32,771 nt of DNA from assembly GCA_017437145.1 (NCBI GenBank), contig JAFSBT010000008.1, forward strand, positions 337,893-370,663, written 5' to 3'. The stretch is from Clostridia bacterium. GTDB lineage: Bacteria; Bacillota; Clostridia; TANB77; CAG-508. Of the stretch, positions 1-7,182 are shown piece after piece. The stretch's first letter is position 1. Each line of letters opens with the position of its first letter. A program made the translations under genes and the position numbers. Under the pieces are notes generated by a model. It did no database searches, was not told where the DNA came from, and worked only from the letters and a program-made list of their open reading frames with translations.

Positions 1-584
1 AAAGCTGCTCTCTTTTTTCTGTCTTCAACGTCTACCATTTTCAAATGATATAAATTGTAATCTAAAAGATGTTTATTGTTCTCTATTTCTTTGTATTCCC
101 ATGGAATATGATGTCTTCTACAATAATTATCAAAACTCATTTGTTCTTGTAAAGGAAATAAAATAAATTTAGTTTTTGTATCCCATACTCCATCTGTTCT
201 ATATTGCTTTATTCCATTATATAACTCTCTAAAATGCACCCCATAACAAGTAAAATCATTAGTAGAAATCAATTTTTTTATTTTTCTTAAAAATCTTTTT
301 TCAAATCTTTCATCTGGATCACAACAAAGTATCCAATTTGCTCCTAATTCATAAGCTTTACGTATAACTTCTTTCCTATTTTCAGGTTCATCCCAATCTA
401 ATTGGTTCGTAACTTTTTTCTTTATTATAAATTTAACTTTTTTTTCTTTTTCTAAAATATTTACCGTAAAGTCTGATGAACCATCATCTAATACAACAAA
501 TCCATCAACATATCTCCTTAAATGTTTTAGAAATGTGGGTAAATGCTCTGCTTCATTTCTTACACATAATACTGCTAAAATCAT
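1..584 (-). CDS. Glycosyltransferase family 2, 3' end cut by window edge
   Basis: The reading frame is open from an ATG at 584 to the window edge, about 194 codons. The N-terminus reads MILAVLCVRNEAEHLP, typical of GT-A family 2 enzymes that begin with a nucleotide-sugar binding strand. A DDGSSDFT motif follows near residue 35 and a CDPDERFEKRF stretch near residue 90; the second is where a DxD-type metal/UDP-sugar site would fall. A Shine-Dalgarno-like AGGGAG lies eight bases before the ATG. The gene starts two bases after the stop of the upstream GT2 gene, so it is the third gene of a three-glycosyltransferase transcript. The likely role is cytoplasmic assembly of a surface glycan or glycolipid. 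The acceptor and sugar cannot be told from sequence, and the C-terminus lies outside the window. Confidence 0.85.
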   Translation of the reverse strand, partial: MILAVLCVRNEAEHLPTFLKHLRRYVDGFVVLDDGSSDFTVNILEKEKKVKFIIKKKVTNQLDWDEPENRKEVIRKAYELGANWILCCDPDERFEKRFLRKIKKLISTNDFTCYGVHFRELYNGIKQYRTDGVWDTKTKFILFPLQEQMSFDNYCRRHHIPWEYKEIENNKHLLDYNLYHLKMVDVEDRKKRAA

Positions 585-586
585 AA

Positions 587-1522
587 TTATGCTCCCTTCA
601 TATAACTTAATAAAATAATTTTCTTTATTAATCTTTTTATATTTGTTACTTTAATATTATTAATTAATTTTCTTTGTTTTATTTTCTCTATATATTTTTT
701 TCTTTCTGATTTTTTTAGATTTTTAATATTATTAAATATAGCATTCGAATAATACAAATATATATTTTCCTTAGTTTTAAGTTCTATATCAATTTTTTCG
801 ACTTCATCCTTCATTCTATCATAATGAAACAATAAATCATTCGCTCTTTTAATTGTCCTTTGATAATTATCGTTTCTAGTTATAGTATTATTAGATTGTA
901 CATAAAAATAACCAAAAAAATTAATAGAGGCTACTGTTTTTGCACACAACAAAATAATAGGAGTTAATCCAAAATCTTCGTGATATTTATTTTCTGAAAA
1001 TTTAAAATTATTTTCTATTAATAGAGATTTTTTATACAAGTATATGCATGCAGGTTCCATCAGTTCATCTTTAAATACTAATGAATTAAAGGCTTCTTCA
1101 CCGTATCTCTGTTTAAAAACGGGTCCATCTATTTTTGATATTTCTTTATAATCAATATCAACCGTAGTAAGTTTAAATTTTATTAAATCAGTATTTTTTT
1201 CCATCTCTCCCTTTAATTTATTAAATAAATTATGATCAATATAATCATCAGAATCTATAAATGAAATGTATTCTCCTGTAGCTTTTGATAATCCGTAATT
1301 TCTTGCACTTGACAATCCGCCGTTTTCTTTTTTATAACTTTTAATTTTTTCTGGATTTTTGCATGTATATTCTTTAATTATTTTATCAGAATTATCTGTG
1401 GATCCATCATTTACAATAATTATTTCAAAATCTTGATATGTTTGATTTATAACGGAATCTAAACATTTTTTCAAATATTTTTCTGTATTATATACAGGAA
1501 TAATTACACTAATTTTAGGCAT
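587..1522 (-). CDS. Glycosyltransferase family 2 (EpsH/WcaA type)
   Basis: A GT-A fold glycosyltransferase of about 311 residues. It opens with MPKISVIIPVYNTEKYL, followed by a VNDGSTDNS motif (nucleotide binding) near residue 40 and FIDSDDYID near residue 90, the DxD-like metal site. No strong membrane segment is visible, so it is probably a cytoplasmic, membrane-associated enzyme adding one sugar to a polymer or lipid carrier. A further in-frame ATG lies four codons upstream at 1534. The start at 1522 is preferred because GGAGG (1528-1532) lies five bases before it and would be inside the longer form. It begins one base after the stop of the GT4 gene, indicating translational coupling. The C-terminus is rich in lysine and isoleucine. 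Confidence 0.9.
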   Translation of the reverse strand: MPKISVIIPVYNTEKYLKKCLDSVINQTYQDFEIIIVNDGSTDNSDKIIKEYTCKNPEKIKSYKKENGGLSSARNYGLSKATGEYISFIDSDDYIDHNLFNKLKGEMEKNTDLIKFKLTTVDIDYKEISKIDGPVFKQRYGEEAFNSLVFKDELMEPACIYLYKKSLLIENNFKFSENKYHEDFGLTPIILLCAKTVASINFFGYFYVQSNNTITRNDNYQRTIKRANDLLFHYDRMKDEVEKIDIELKTKENIYLYYSNAIFNNIKNLKKSERKKYIEKIKQRKLINNIKVTNIKRLIKKIILLSYMKGA

Positions 1523-1523
1523 T

Positions 1524-2609
1524 TTATCCTCCATTTATTATTATATCCATTTTTTTTAATATTTCTTCGTTGAACTTTTTTGCATTAAATTCATTTTTAT
1601 ATTTATTATTATTTAAAATGATTTCCTTCATACAAACAGCTATTTCTTCATGAGTATTATCTTTTGTTACAAGACCATGTTTATTATGTATTTCTTTTTT
1701 TGCATCAGAAACATCTGTTGTTAAAATTGGAACGCCTAATACTAGGGATTCTACAAAAACAACTGGATAGCCCTCATATTCTGATGTTAATATTGTTGCA
1801 TCACTTATTTTAAAATATGGATAAGGATTCTTTGTTCTTCCACAAAACACAAAATAATTATTTAAATTATTTTCCTTTACTAACTTTTTATATTTTTCTG
1901 TATCTGGTCCATCTCCTACCATTAAAACTCTAAAATCAAATCCTTCTTCAACAAGAAGTTTGGATGCTTCGATTATTCTTGTTAATCTTTTTTGTTTTTC
2001 TTCATGTCTACCAACATTCAAAAAAGTAGGCTTTTCCTCTTTTCTTATATCTATTTTTTCATTAGACATATTTATTATCTTTTCATAATCAATTAAATTA
2101 TTGCATGTTAGCACTTTATTTTTCATATTAGGGAAAACTTCTTTAAATGTATTCGCACCTTCATCTGAAACAAAAACAATATACGAAAATTTATCATAAT
2201 TAACAAATCTAAAAAAATTCATCATATCTTTTTTATTTTTAAACAGTTTGATATAATTTAAATGTCCCCATAATGCATTGTTTTTACTTGCTATTCTTGC
2301 ACAAAATGAGCCCATTTTTGAATATGTTGCAAAAGAAGCAGCAAAATCAAATTTATTTTTATATTTAATTATAAAATTAATTCTTTTAAATAAATTTATA
2401 GTTTTTCTAATTAAAGGATTTTTATTTTGATTAGGATTATATTCTATTATTTTTATTTTTTTATTTATTTCATCTAAAAAAAGGCCTTGTTTTTTTTCTA
2501 AAACCAATGTTATATCATAATTATCTACTAAATTATTTAATAAAGATGCTAAAGCAGTTTCAATTCCACCAACTTCGAGTGTATATGCTGTAAATAATAT
2601 TTTTTTCAT
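1524..2609 (-). CDS. Glycosyltransferase family 4 (GT-B fold)
   Basis: A complete 361-residue retaining GT-B glycosyltransferase. The N-terminal Rossmann half begins MKKILFTAYTLEVGGIETAL, whose GGIE loop is typical of GT4 enzymes acting on polysaccharides or teichoic-acid-like polymers. The C-terminal half starts near residue 195 (FLNVGRHEEKQKRL), and the donor-binding region EGYPVVFVESLVLGVPIL lies near residue 280, containing the E-x7-E-like pattern of the family. A strong GAAGGGGA ribosome site precedes the ATG. It is the first gene of a three-gene glycosyltransferase run on this strand, with almost no spacing between members, so all three likely build the same surface glycan. The exact sugar is not readable. 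Confidence 0.9.
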   Translation of the reverse strand: MKKILFTAYTLEVGGIETALASLLNNLVDNYDITLVLEKKQGLFLDEINKKIKIIEYNPNQNKNPLIRKTINLFKRINFIIKYKNKFDFAASFATYSKMGSFCARIASKNNALWGHLNYIKLFKNKKDMMNFFRFVNYDKFSYIVFVSDEGANTFKEVFPNMKNKVLTCNNLIDYEKIINMSNEKIDIRKEEKPTFLNVGRHEEKQKRLTRIIEASKLLVEEGFDFRVLMVGDGPDTEKYKKLVKENNLNNYFVFCGRTKNPYPYFKISDATILTSEYEGYPVVFVESLVLGVPILTTDVSDAKKEIHNKHGLVTKDNTHEEIAVCMKEIILNNNKYKNEFNAKKFNEEILKKMDIIINGG

Positions 2610-2750
2610 AGCAAATCCCCTTCAAAACATTATATTTTACTTTTATTTTTCCAAATTATATCACACTTTTATTTATTTATATATATTTTTTACAAAATTA
2701 GTACCCTTCAATTAATTTTGTTATAGGTAAAAATTTGCCAAAAAGCACAT

Positions 2751-2792
2751 AATAAATTGAAGGAACAGTTTTAGCTGTTCCTTCAATTTATT
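2751..2792 (-). terminator. 18-bp perfect hairpin after the 55-aa gene
   Basis: Arms 2751-2768 and 2775-2792 are perfectly complementary with a six-base loop. The stop codon of the 55-aa gene (2788-2790) lies inside one arm. There is no clean T-run immediately after on either strand, though the flanks are A/T-rich. It probably ends the minus-strand transcript of the small gene and insulates the glycosyltransferase genes. Confidence 0.6.
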
Positions 2793-2955
2793 CTCCCCAG
2801 TGAATATCATACAAAAACGGGGACAACGGATAAGAGTATCTCACTCTATATCCTCTCCGCTCAAGAGAGCGGATTTTTTTCGGACTTAGGTTTTCTGAAA
2901 CTGAGATACTTTCATATCCACGAATTTTGGCAACCCAAATCTTAAATTCTAACAT
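2788..2955 (-). CDS. Small 55-aa protein of unknown function, atypical codon use
   Basis: A 55-codon frame begins MLEFKIWVAKIRGYES and ends FLYDIHWGE. An AGGAGG ribosome site lies about eight bases before the ATG, a promoter lies just upstream (2984-3012), and the stop sits inside a hairpin, so it is a complete small transcription unit. The protein is basic (several Arg and Lys), has no membrane segment or cysteine, and matches no family I recognise. Its codons include CGG, CGC, CCG, GCC and TCC, which are rare in the A/T-rich neighbours, suggesting recent acquisition. The gene at 11384-12088 has similar composition. A regulatory RNA overlapping the frame is the main alternative. Confidence 0.65.
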   Translation of the reverse strand: MLEFKIWVAKIRGYESISVSENLSPKKIRSLERRGYRVRYSYPLSPFLYDIHWGE

Positions 2956-2983
2956 AATAAGACCTCCTATTTATAGTAATTAT

Positions 2984-3012
2984 ATTTTACCATATTTATG
3001 TTGATTTATCAA
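2984..3012 (-). promoter_or_regulatory. SigA-type promoter of the 55-aa gene
   Basis: On the minus strand a TTGATA -35 (3007-3012) is followed, after exactly 17 bases, by a TAAAAT -10 (2984-2989). The predicted start is about 20 bases upstream of the ribosome site of the 55-aa gene. Confidence 0.6.
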
Positions 3013-3102
3013 GTAAAATGCGTATGTCCAGCTTTCTAAAAACTATTAGTTAATAATATAAAAATCTCCAAATATAATTAAGTATCTTTCCCAAATATAG
3101 AC

Positions 3103-3127
3103 AAACCCCAGATTTTTTCTGGGGTTT
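3103..3127 (-). terminator. Hairpin terminator after SASP gene
   Basis: A 10-bp stem (AAACCCCAGA / TCTGGGGTTT) with a five-base T loop lies 22 bases beyond the SASP stop codon. Both flanks are T/A-rich, so it could work on either strand. The minus strand is the one with a gene feeding into it. Confidence 0.7.
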
Positions 3128-3148
3128 CTCTATATTTTCTTTTTTCCA

Positions 3149-3310
3149 CTACACTTTTCTATTTGCTATTTCTATTGCTTTTGCTACCATACTACCACAA
3201 TGTTTAGAGGAAACATTTCCCCATCCTCCATCTCTTTTTACTTCATCATATACTCCTAATTCTTTTGCAATTTCTTCTTTTAATTTTTCAGACATTAAAT
3301 TCTTAGCCAT
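3149..3310 (-). CDS. Alpha/beta-type small acid-soluble spore protein
   Basis: A 53-residue DNA-binding spore protein that would coat and protect DNA in the dormant spore core. The C-terminal half carries the family signature: a GGWGNVSS turn followed by CGSMVAKAIEIANRKV. The N-terminal helix contains LKEEIAKELGVYD, similar to the site where the germination protease GPR cuts (Glu-Ile bond). It most resembles the short SspF-like forms. The frame can be extended upstream to 3433, but the start at 3310 is chosen because AAAGGGGGA lies just before it and the extension has no family similarity. A forespore (sigma-G) promoter is expected but I could not identify one with confidence. Confidence 0.9.
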   Translation of the reverse strand: MAKNLMSEKLKEEIAKELGVYDEVKRDGGWGNVSSKHCGSMVAKAIEIANRKV

Positions 3311-3420
3311 AAAAAATCCCCCTTTAGAAAAATGAGGTTTCATTTTTCCTTTATTATTGTTTGCAAAAATATTTTTTTTATATTGGGAATTCGTTACAAG
3401 AAAAACTAAAAATTGTCTTT

Positions 3421-3450
3421 TTGACATTGACATTATTTTACATTTGTAAT
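3421..3450 (+). promoter_or_regulatory. Promoter of the putative toxin mRNA
   Basis: A consensus TTGACA -35 at 3421-3426 is followed after 18 bases by TGTAAT at 3445-3450. TTGACA is immediately duplicated at 3427-3432. The predicted transcript starts near 3457-3462, at the beginning of the GAAATAAGGAA word that recurs inverted at 3712-3722. Confidence 0.6.
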
Positions 3451-3527
3451 ATACTTACCTTGAAATAAGGAAAAGCTAGAGATGTGGTTGCCACCTTAAA
3501 CTCTATTGTAGAAAGTAGGTGGTGCGT

Positions 3528-3638
3528 ATGTTAGAAAATATTTTATTACAAATTTTGTATTTATCTTTATATTTAAATATTGGATTAACAATAATCGCTA
3601 TTGCCTTAATTATATTTATTATAATTACCGGTAAATAA
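3528..3638 (+). CDS. 36-aa hydrophobic peptide, candidate type I toxin
   Basis: A 36-codon frame begins MLENILLQILYL and ends IIFIIITGK: one long transmembrane helix with an acidic residue at position 3 and a single Lys at the C-terminus. The ribosome site AGGTGG lies five bases before the ATG and can be masked by CCACCT upstream. A promoter at 3421-3450 drives it. A convergent promoter at 3730-3757 would make an RNA antisense to the 3' untranslated region, and both share the hairpin at 3644-3678. Size, hydrophobicity and 3'-overlapping antisense layout match type I toxins such as TxpA or BsrG, but I do not recognise the peptide itself. A small membrane regulator is an alternative. Confidence 0.65.
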   Translation: MLENILLQILYLSLYLNIGLTIIAIALIIFIIITGK

Positions 3639-3639
3639 A

Positions 3640-3723
3640 AAAGCAATCATATCTCTATATGCCTCTGAGATATGATTGTATTTTCTCAATTGGCAACCAC
3701 GTTTTTAGTGGTTCCTTATTTCT
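3640..3723 (-). ncRNA. Candidate antisense antitoxin RNA
   Basis: The minus strand has a strong promoter at 3730-3757. The predicted RNA starts around 3722 with GAAATAAGGAACCAC, forms a small hairpin (AACCAC/GTGGTT), and ends at a 12-bp stem (3644-3678) followed by CTTTTTTATT, a good intrinsic terminator. It would be about 80 nt and fully complementary to the region just after the toxin stop codon. Its first 11 bases are identical to the predicted 5' end of the toxin mRNA. The role as antitoxin is inferred from layout only. Confidence 0.55.
3644..3678. terminator. Shared bidirectional terminator of the toxin-like locus
   Basis: A perfect 12-bp stem (CAATCATATCTC / GAGATATGATTG) with an 11-base loop. 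The minus strand continues into CTTTTTTATT; the plus strand continues into TATTTTCTC. It sits six bases after the toxin stop codon. Confidence 0.7.
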
Positions 3724-3729
3724 ATTTTT

Positions 3730-3757
3730 ATTATACCACATTTTATTAATTTGTAAA
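3730..3757 (-). promoter_or_regulatory. Promoter of the antisense RNA
   Basis: On the minus strand TTTACA (3752-3757) is followed after 16 bases by a perfect TATAAT (3730-3735) with an upstream TGTGG. It points toward the toxin-like gene and has no coding sequence before the shared terminator. Confidence 0.65.
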
Positions 3758-3772
3758 GACTTTTTTGACAAA

Positions 3773-5146
3773 TTATTGCGTCAATATCCCATTTGGCGTA
3801 TTAATTATTATTAATATATTTTCTTCTTTTCCGTTTTCGGCATTTATATATGCAAGGAAATCTATATCATTTATTTTTCCTTTAAATTCATAACACAATA
3901 TTTCTGTTTTATACTCTGTTGGAATTATTGCCAATCCTGAACTTGTTATTTGTAAATTAGAATTTAAAACCTGTTTAGCTTGTTCCTCTGTTATATATAC
4001 TTTTGAAATATCTCTTGTTGTATGATTATTTAAATATCCTGTAGTTTCTATTCCTAAAATTTCTCCGTCATCTAAAGCAATTTTTAATTTTATTAAATCT
4101 GGATATACTACTACACCATCTTGCTCATAGGCATAATTTATTGTTATTGCCCCACCTTGTTTTAAATAGTATGTTGAAGCCATATTGGGAATTCCTCTAC
4201 TATCTAGAAAATCTATCCCTATTTTGTCAGCATCTTCATAAGATAATTTTTCTGTTGATATATTTCTATTATAATTCATTAAAACAATGTGTCCACCTTT
4301 TTTTGAAATTGAAATGTTTAAATTATCATCATCTTTTTCATTTTTCAAAGTAACATTGAAATCATAAACAGGAATGTTTCCATTTTCAACTAGACCATTA
4401 GAATTTATTTCTTTTATTCTATCATTACCTATAAATTCTTTTGCAATTTGTTTTGCTTTTTTTTCATCTATATCTTCACCAGTTAATCCTTTTTTCTCCA
4501 CAGTTTCAATGTGACTTGAATAAGCTCCATCATATATTAGTCCCTCATATTCTCCGAAATTGCTTTCTATGTTACTAAAACTAGTGGCACTTAAATTATC
4601 TACTTGTTGTGCAAATGCAGTGTTTACATCCTTAGTTAATTCTTTCCATGATATTCTACCCGAATACATATCTGTATATAATTGAGTTAAAGTACCTTCT
4701 AAATCTCTACTGTAATTATATAATGTTTGTAAATTATTAAAGTCTTCATCATTTAAATTTGTTCCATTTATATTTTCTCTTGATAATGAATAACTGTACT
4801 CACTAACTTGATTTAAAAACTTTGAAGTAGCAGAAAGTTCATTACTTGATATTGGCAATTGTGCTAAATATGCTTGAGCTAAATTTGCCTCTCTCCACAC
4901 ATTTGTTAAAGTTTCAGCTGCATGTTCCGATGTACTAGATATTAATGATTTAGCTAAATAATTTTCTACATTTTGTACATAATTTATTACTTCTGAAAAA
5001 GCTAAATTATATTGGTTTTCTACTGAAATCGCATGTTCTTTATTTTCCTTGTATAAAAGATATCCTAATACAATTGATAAAATAATTAAAATAGCTAAAA
5101 CTGCATATACATATTGGGGTTTTATTTTTGTTAAAAAGTTTTTCAT
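3773..5146 (-). CDS. ypeB: Germination protein YpeB
   Basis: A 457-residue spore protein needed for stable assembly of the cortex-lytic enzyme SleB. One transmembrane segment (about residues 10-30, YVYAVLAILIILSIVLGYLL) anchors it; a helical YpeB domain follows, then PepSY-type repeats in the C-terminal half (from about residue 235, motifs like KKAKQIAKEFIG and EDADKIGIDFL). The frame can be extended 31 codons upstream, but that extension runs through an inverted repeat. The ATG at 5146 has an AAAGGATTGAG ribosome site and gives the family N-terminus. It lies downstream of sleB on the same strand, the usual sleB-ypeB pairing. Confidence 0.95.
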   Translation of the reverse strand: MKNFLTKIKPQYVYAVLAILIILSIVLGYLLYKENKEHAISVENQYNLAFSEVINYVQNVENYLAKSLISSTSEHAAETLTNVWREANLAQAYLAQLPISSNELSATSKFLNQVSEYSYSLSRENINGTNLNDEDFNNLQTLYNYSRDLEGTLTQLYTDMYSGRISWKELTKDVNTAFAQQVDNLSATSFSNIESNFGEYEGLIYDGAYSSHIETVEKKGLTGEDIDEKKAKQIAKEFIGNDRIKEINSNGLVENGNIPVYDFNVTLKNEKDDDNLNISISKKGGHIVLMNYNRNISTEKLSYEDADKIGIDFLDSRGIPNMASTYYLKQGGAITINYAYEQDGVVVYPDLIKLKIALDDGEILGIETTGYLNNHTTRDISKVYITEEQAKQVLNSNLQITSSGLAIIPTEYKTEILCYEFKGKINDIDFLAYINAENGKEENILIIINTPNGILTQ

Positions 5147-5170
5147 TATCTCAATCCTTTCACATTTGTA

Positions 5171-5254
5171 TTTGGAATTTAGAATTTGGCATTTGGTAAT
5201 GTAAAAATTTACAAAATTAAATTTAATACCAAATTCCAAATTCTAAATTCCAAA
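5171..5254. repeat. 28-bp-arm inverted repeat between sleB and ypeB
   Basis: Arms 5171-5198 and 5227-5254 are complementary with one mismatch. They are built from TTGGAATTTAGAATTTGG-like words, and the loop contains an A/T palindrome. Relatives of the word occur at 5862-5888, 20903-20930 and 24821-24842, usually next to the GTAGGGG palindromes. It would form a long hairpin in the sleB-ypeB transcript. Confidence 0.8.
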
Positions 5255-5257
5255 CTC

Positions 5258-5722
5258 TTATTTACAAAAATGATGCTTGCCTATCGTTTTTACAATTGTT
5301 TTTGACCAAATCCATGAATTAGTCGCTGTATTTGGGTTAAAATAATATAAACATCCATTTGTCGGGTCCCATCCATTTAAGGCATCTTGTGCAGCCTTGT
5401 ATACAGTAGAATTCTCTGCTATCGCCACATTTATTTGCCCATCAGAAACAGCTGTAAAAGCACCTGGTTCATAAATAACTCCAGCTAAAGTATTAGGAAA
5501 ATCTGGGCTTTCTACTCTATTTAAAATAACTGCTCCAACAGCAACTTGCCCTTCATAACTTTCCCCTCTTGCTTCACCATTAATTGCTCTTGCAAGCAGT
5601 TGAACATCACTTGTCCAATTACTTGCATACTCAGCTTTTGTTTGCTGTTTAGGATTTATACCCAACATTAAAAATATTAAAATTAAAATTGTTAATAAAA
5701 TAAATACTAAAAATCTTTTCAT
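5258..5722 (-). CDS. sleB: Spore cortex-lytic / cell wall hydrolase, SleB type
   Basis: A 154-residue lytic transglycosylase-like enzyme of the Hydrolase_2 family. An N-terminal hydrophobic helix (MKRFLVFILLTILILIF) exports or anchors it. The catalytic domain starts near residue 38 with LLARAINGEARGESYEG, which holds the family's catalytic Glu, and contains AVILNRVESPDFPNT and CLYYFNP. Classical SleB has an N-terminal peptidoglycan-binding domain that is missing here, as in CwlJ-like forms, but the ypeB gene next to it supports SleB function. An upstream in-frame TTG at 5740 could extend it by six codons. Neither start has a clear ribosome site, so I prefer the ATG at 5722. Confidence 0.88.
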   Translation of the reverse strand: MKRFLVFILLTILILIFLMLGINPKQQTKAEYASNWTSDVQLLARAINGEARGESYEGQVAVGAVILNRVESPDFPNTLAGVIYEPGAFTAVSDGQINVAIAENSTVYKAAQDALNGWDPTNGCLYYFNPNTATNSWIWSKTIVKTIGKHHFCK

Positions 5723-5913
5723 AAAATTAGTTTGTGCCAATTTTTGAAAAATATTCTTTTTTTAAATATTTTTTGTGATATAATAAAGAAAATTTAAAAA
5801 AATATATAGAAATAAATATGGATTTTTGAGTGTTATATTTTTTTGTTACATGTTATGTCCAACATCCAAATTCCAAAATCTAAATTCAACAATACAGAAA
5901 GGAGTACGCTTTT

Positions 5914-7041
5914 ATGAAAATTTTGATTTTCTATGGTTCATATGGCGGTGGACATTTATCTGCTGCTAGATACATTAAAGAATATATTGAATCAAATTAT
6001 AATAATAATGAAGTCTTTATGGTTGATGCAATTCAATATGTAAATAAAGCTCTTAATAAAGTTACTACAAAAGCATATTCAGATATGGCAAAAAAAGCTG
6101 GATGGGCGTGGAAAAAATTATATTATAATTCTGAAAAAGCTCCTTTAAAACAAATTACAAATGAAACACACAAAGCAATGGCTATAAAATTAAATAAATT
6201 ATTGCAAGAAATATCTCCTGATTTAATTATATCTACTCATCCATTTAGCAGTCATATGTGTGCTTATTTAAAAAAGAAAGAAAAAATAAATTGTAGAATA
6301 GCTACTGTTCTTACTGATTATGCTCCTCACGGTCAATGGTTAATGTATCCTGAATATATTAATTATTTCTTTGTTGCTCATGAAGGTATGAAAGAATCTT
6401 TAATTTCAGAAGGTATAGAAGAAAATAAAATATTTGCTACTGGAATTCCTTTATCTAACAGATTTTTAGCTCATTACGATAAAAATCGTGTACTATCTAC
6501 TTTTGGTTTATCTGAAGGTAAAAAAACAATTTTATTCTTCGCTGGTGGTAAATATGGGTTAGGAAAAGACAACACTTATAAAATATTAAAGTCCTTAGTT
6601 GCTCAATTTTCAAATATGCAAATCATTGCAATATCTGGTAGAAATTCTAAAATGAGAAAACAATTTGAAGAAATTGCTTCTGAAGGTAATTCAAGTAATA
6701 CAGTTAGAATTTTATCTTATACAAATAAAGTTCCTGAACTTATGAGTGTATCAGATTTAGTCATAACAAAACCTGGGGGATTAACAACCACTGAAAGCCT
6801 AGCTTCTGGTTTACCTATAATAGTTATAAATCCAATACCTGGTCAAGAAGAAGAAAATGCTGAATTTTTGGAAAGAAAAAACGTTGCAGTTTGGATTAAG
6901 GGAAATGATGATATTGAAGAAAAATTATATTCAATTTTAAATTCTCCAGAGAAATTAAAAAATATGAAAATAAATGCAAGACTCCTTGCTAAAAGGAATT
7001 CTACAAAGGATATTTGTGAGATATTGATGGAGACAATATAA
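5914..7041 (+). CDS. MGDG-synthase-like glycosyltransferase (GT28 superfamily)
   Basis: A 375-residue GT-B enzyme. The N-terminal MGDG-synthase domain begins MKILIFYGSYGGGHLSAARYI, where GSYGGGH is the glycine loop typical of diacylglycerol glycosyltransferases and of MurG. A C-terminal donor-binding domain contains FAGGKYGLGK (about residue 210) and ITKPGGLTTTESLASGLPII (about residue 285), the UDP-sugar site. The family includes the Bacillus glucosyltransferase UgtP, which makes glucosyl-diacylglycerol at the membrane. The exact lipid product is not certain. AAAGGAG precedes the ATG. It is a single gene, divergent from sleB. Confidence 0.9.
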   Translation: MKILIFYGSYGGGHLSAARYIKEYIESNYNNNEVFMVDAIQYVNKALNKVTTKAYSDMAKKAGWAWKKLYYNSEKAPLKQITNETHKAMAIKLNKLLQEISPDLIISTHPFSSHMCAYLKKKEKINCRIATVLTDYAPHGQWLMYPEYINYFFVAHEGMKESLISEGIEENKIFATGIPLSNRFLAHYDKNRVLSTFGLSEGKKTILFFAGGKYGLGKDNTYKILKSLVAQFSNMQIIAISGRNSKMRKQFEEIASEGNSSNTVRILSYTNKVPELMSVSDLVITKPGGLTTTESLASGLPIIVINPIPGQEEENAEFLERKNVAVWIKGNDDIEEKLYSILNSPEKLKNMKINARLLAKRNSTKDICEILMETI

Positions 7042-7053
7042 TTTTAATTATTA

Positions 7054-7114
7054 TGTAGGGGAGAACTTCGTTCTCCCGTGCTTCGAAGGCGGGCGAACAG
7101 AGTTCGCCCCTACA
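7054..7114. repeat. GTAGGGG palindromic repeat, copy 1 (61 bp)
   Basis: Outer ends TGTAGGGG and CCCCTACA enclose two imperfect palindromes with cores GAACTTCGTTC and GAACAGAGTTC, joined by a GTGCTTCGAAGGC linker. It is the same length as copies at 20840-20900 and 27850-27910 but in the opposite orientation. It lies after a stop codon. Confidence 0.85.
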
Positions 7115-7141
7115 ATATTTATAGATAAAATATATCTAAAA

Positions 7142-7180
7142 CTAATAAAAAAACATCTCATCTGAGATGTTTTTTATTAG
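7142..7180. terminator. Bidirectional terminator between convergent genes
   Basis: A stem of about 18 bp (CTAATAAAAAA-ACATCTCA / TGAGATGT-TTTTTTATTAG) has a two-base loop and one bulge. It carries an A-run on one side and a T-run on the other, so it can stop both the glycosyltransferase transcript and the recR transcript. Confidence 0.85.
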
Positions 7181-7182
7181 TT

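Larger units (their letters stand above)
3462..3722 (+). repeat. Inverted 5'/3' ends of the toxin-like locus
   Basis: Two separated blocks at the left end (GAAATAAGGAA at 3462-3472, GTGGTTGCC at 3484-3492) are exactly complementary to blocks at the right end (TTCCTTATTTC at 3712-3722, GGCAACCAC at 3692-3700). In a plus-strand RNA they would pair the 5' and 3' ends. In DNA they could also be ends of a small mobile unit. CCACCT (3491-3496) can instead pair with the ribosome site AGGTGG (3517-3522). Confidence 0.75.

Noticed and set aside
3484..3530. T-box or other riboswitch upstream of the 36-aa peptide
   Set aside because: GGTGG and hairpins are present, but no T-box consensus or specifier structure, and no amino-acid gene follows.
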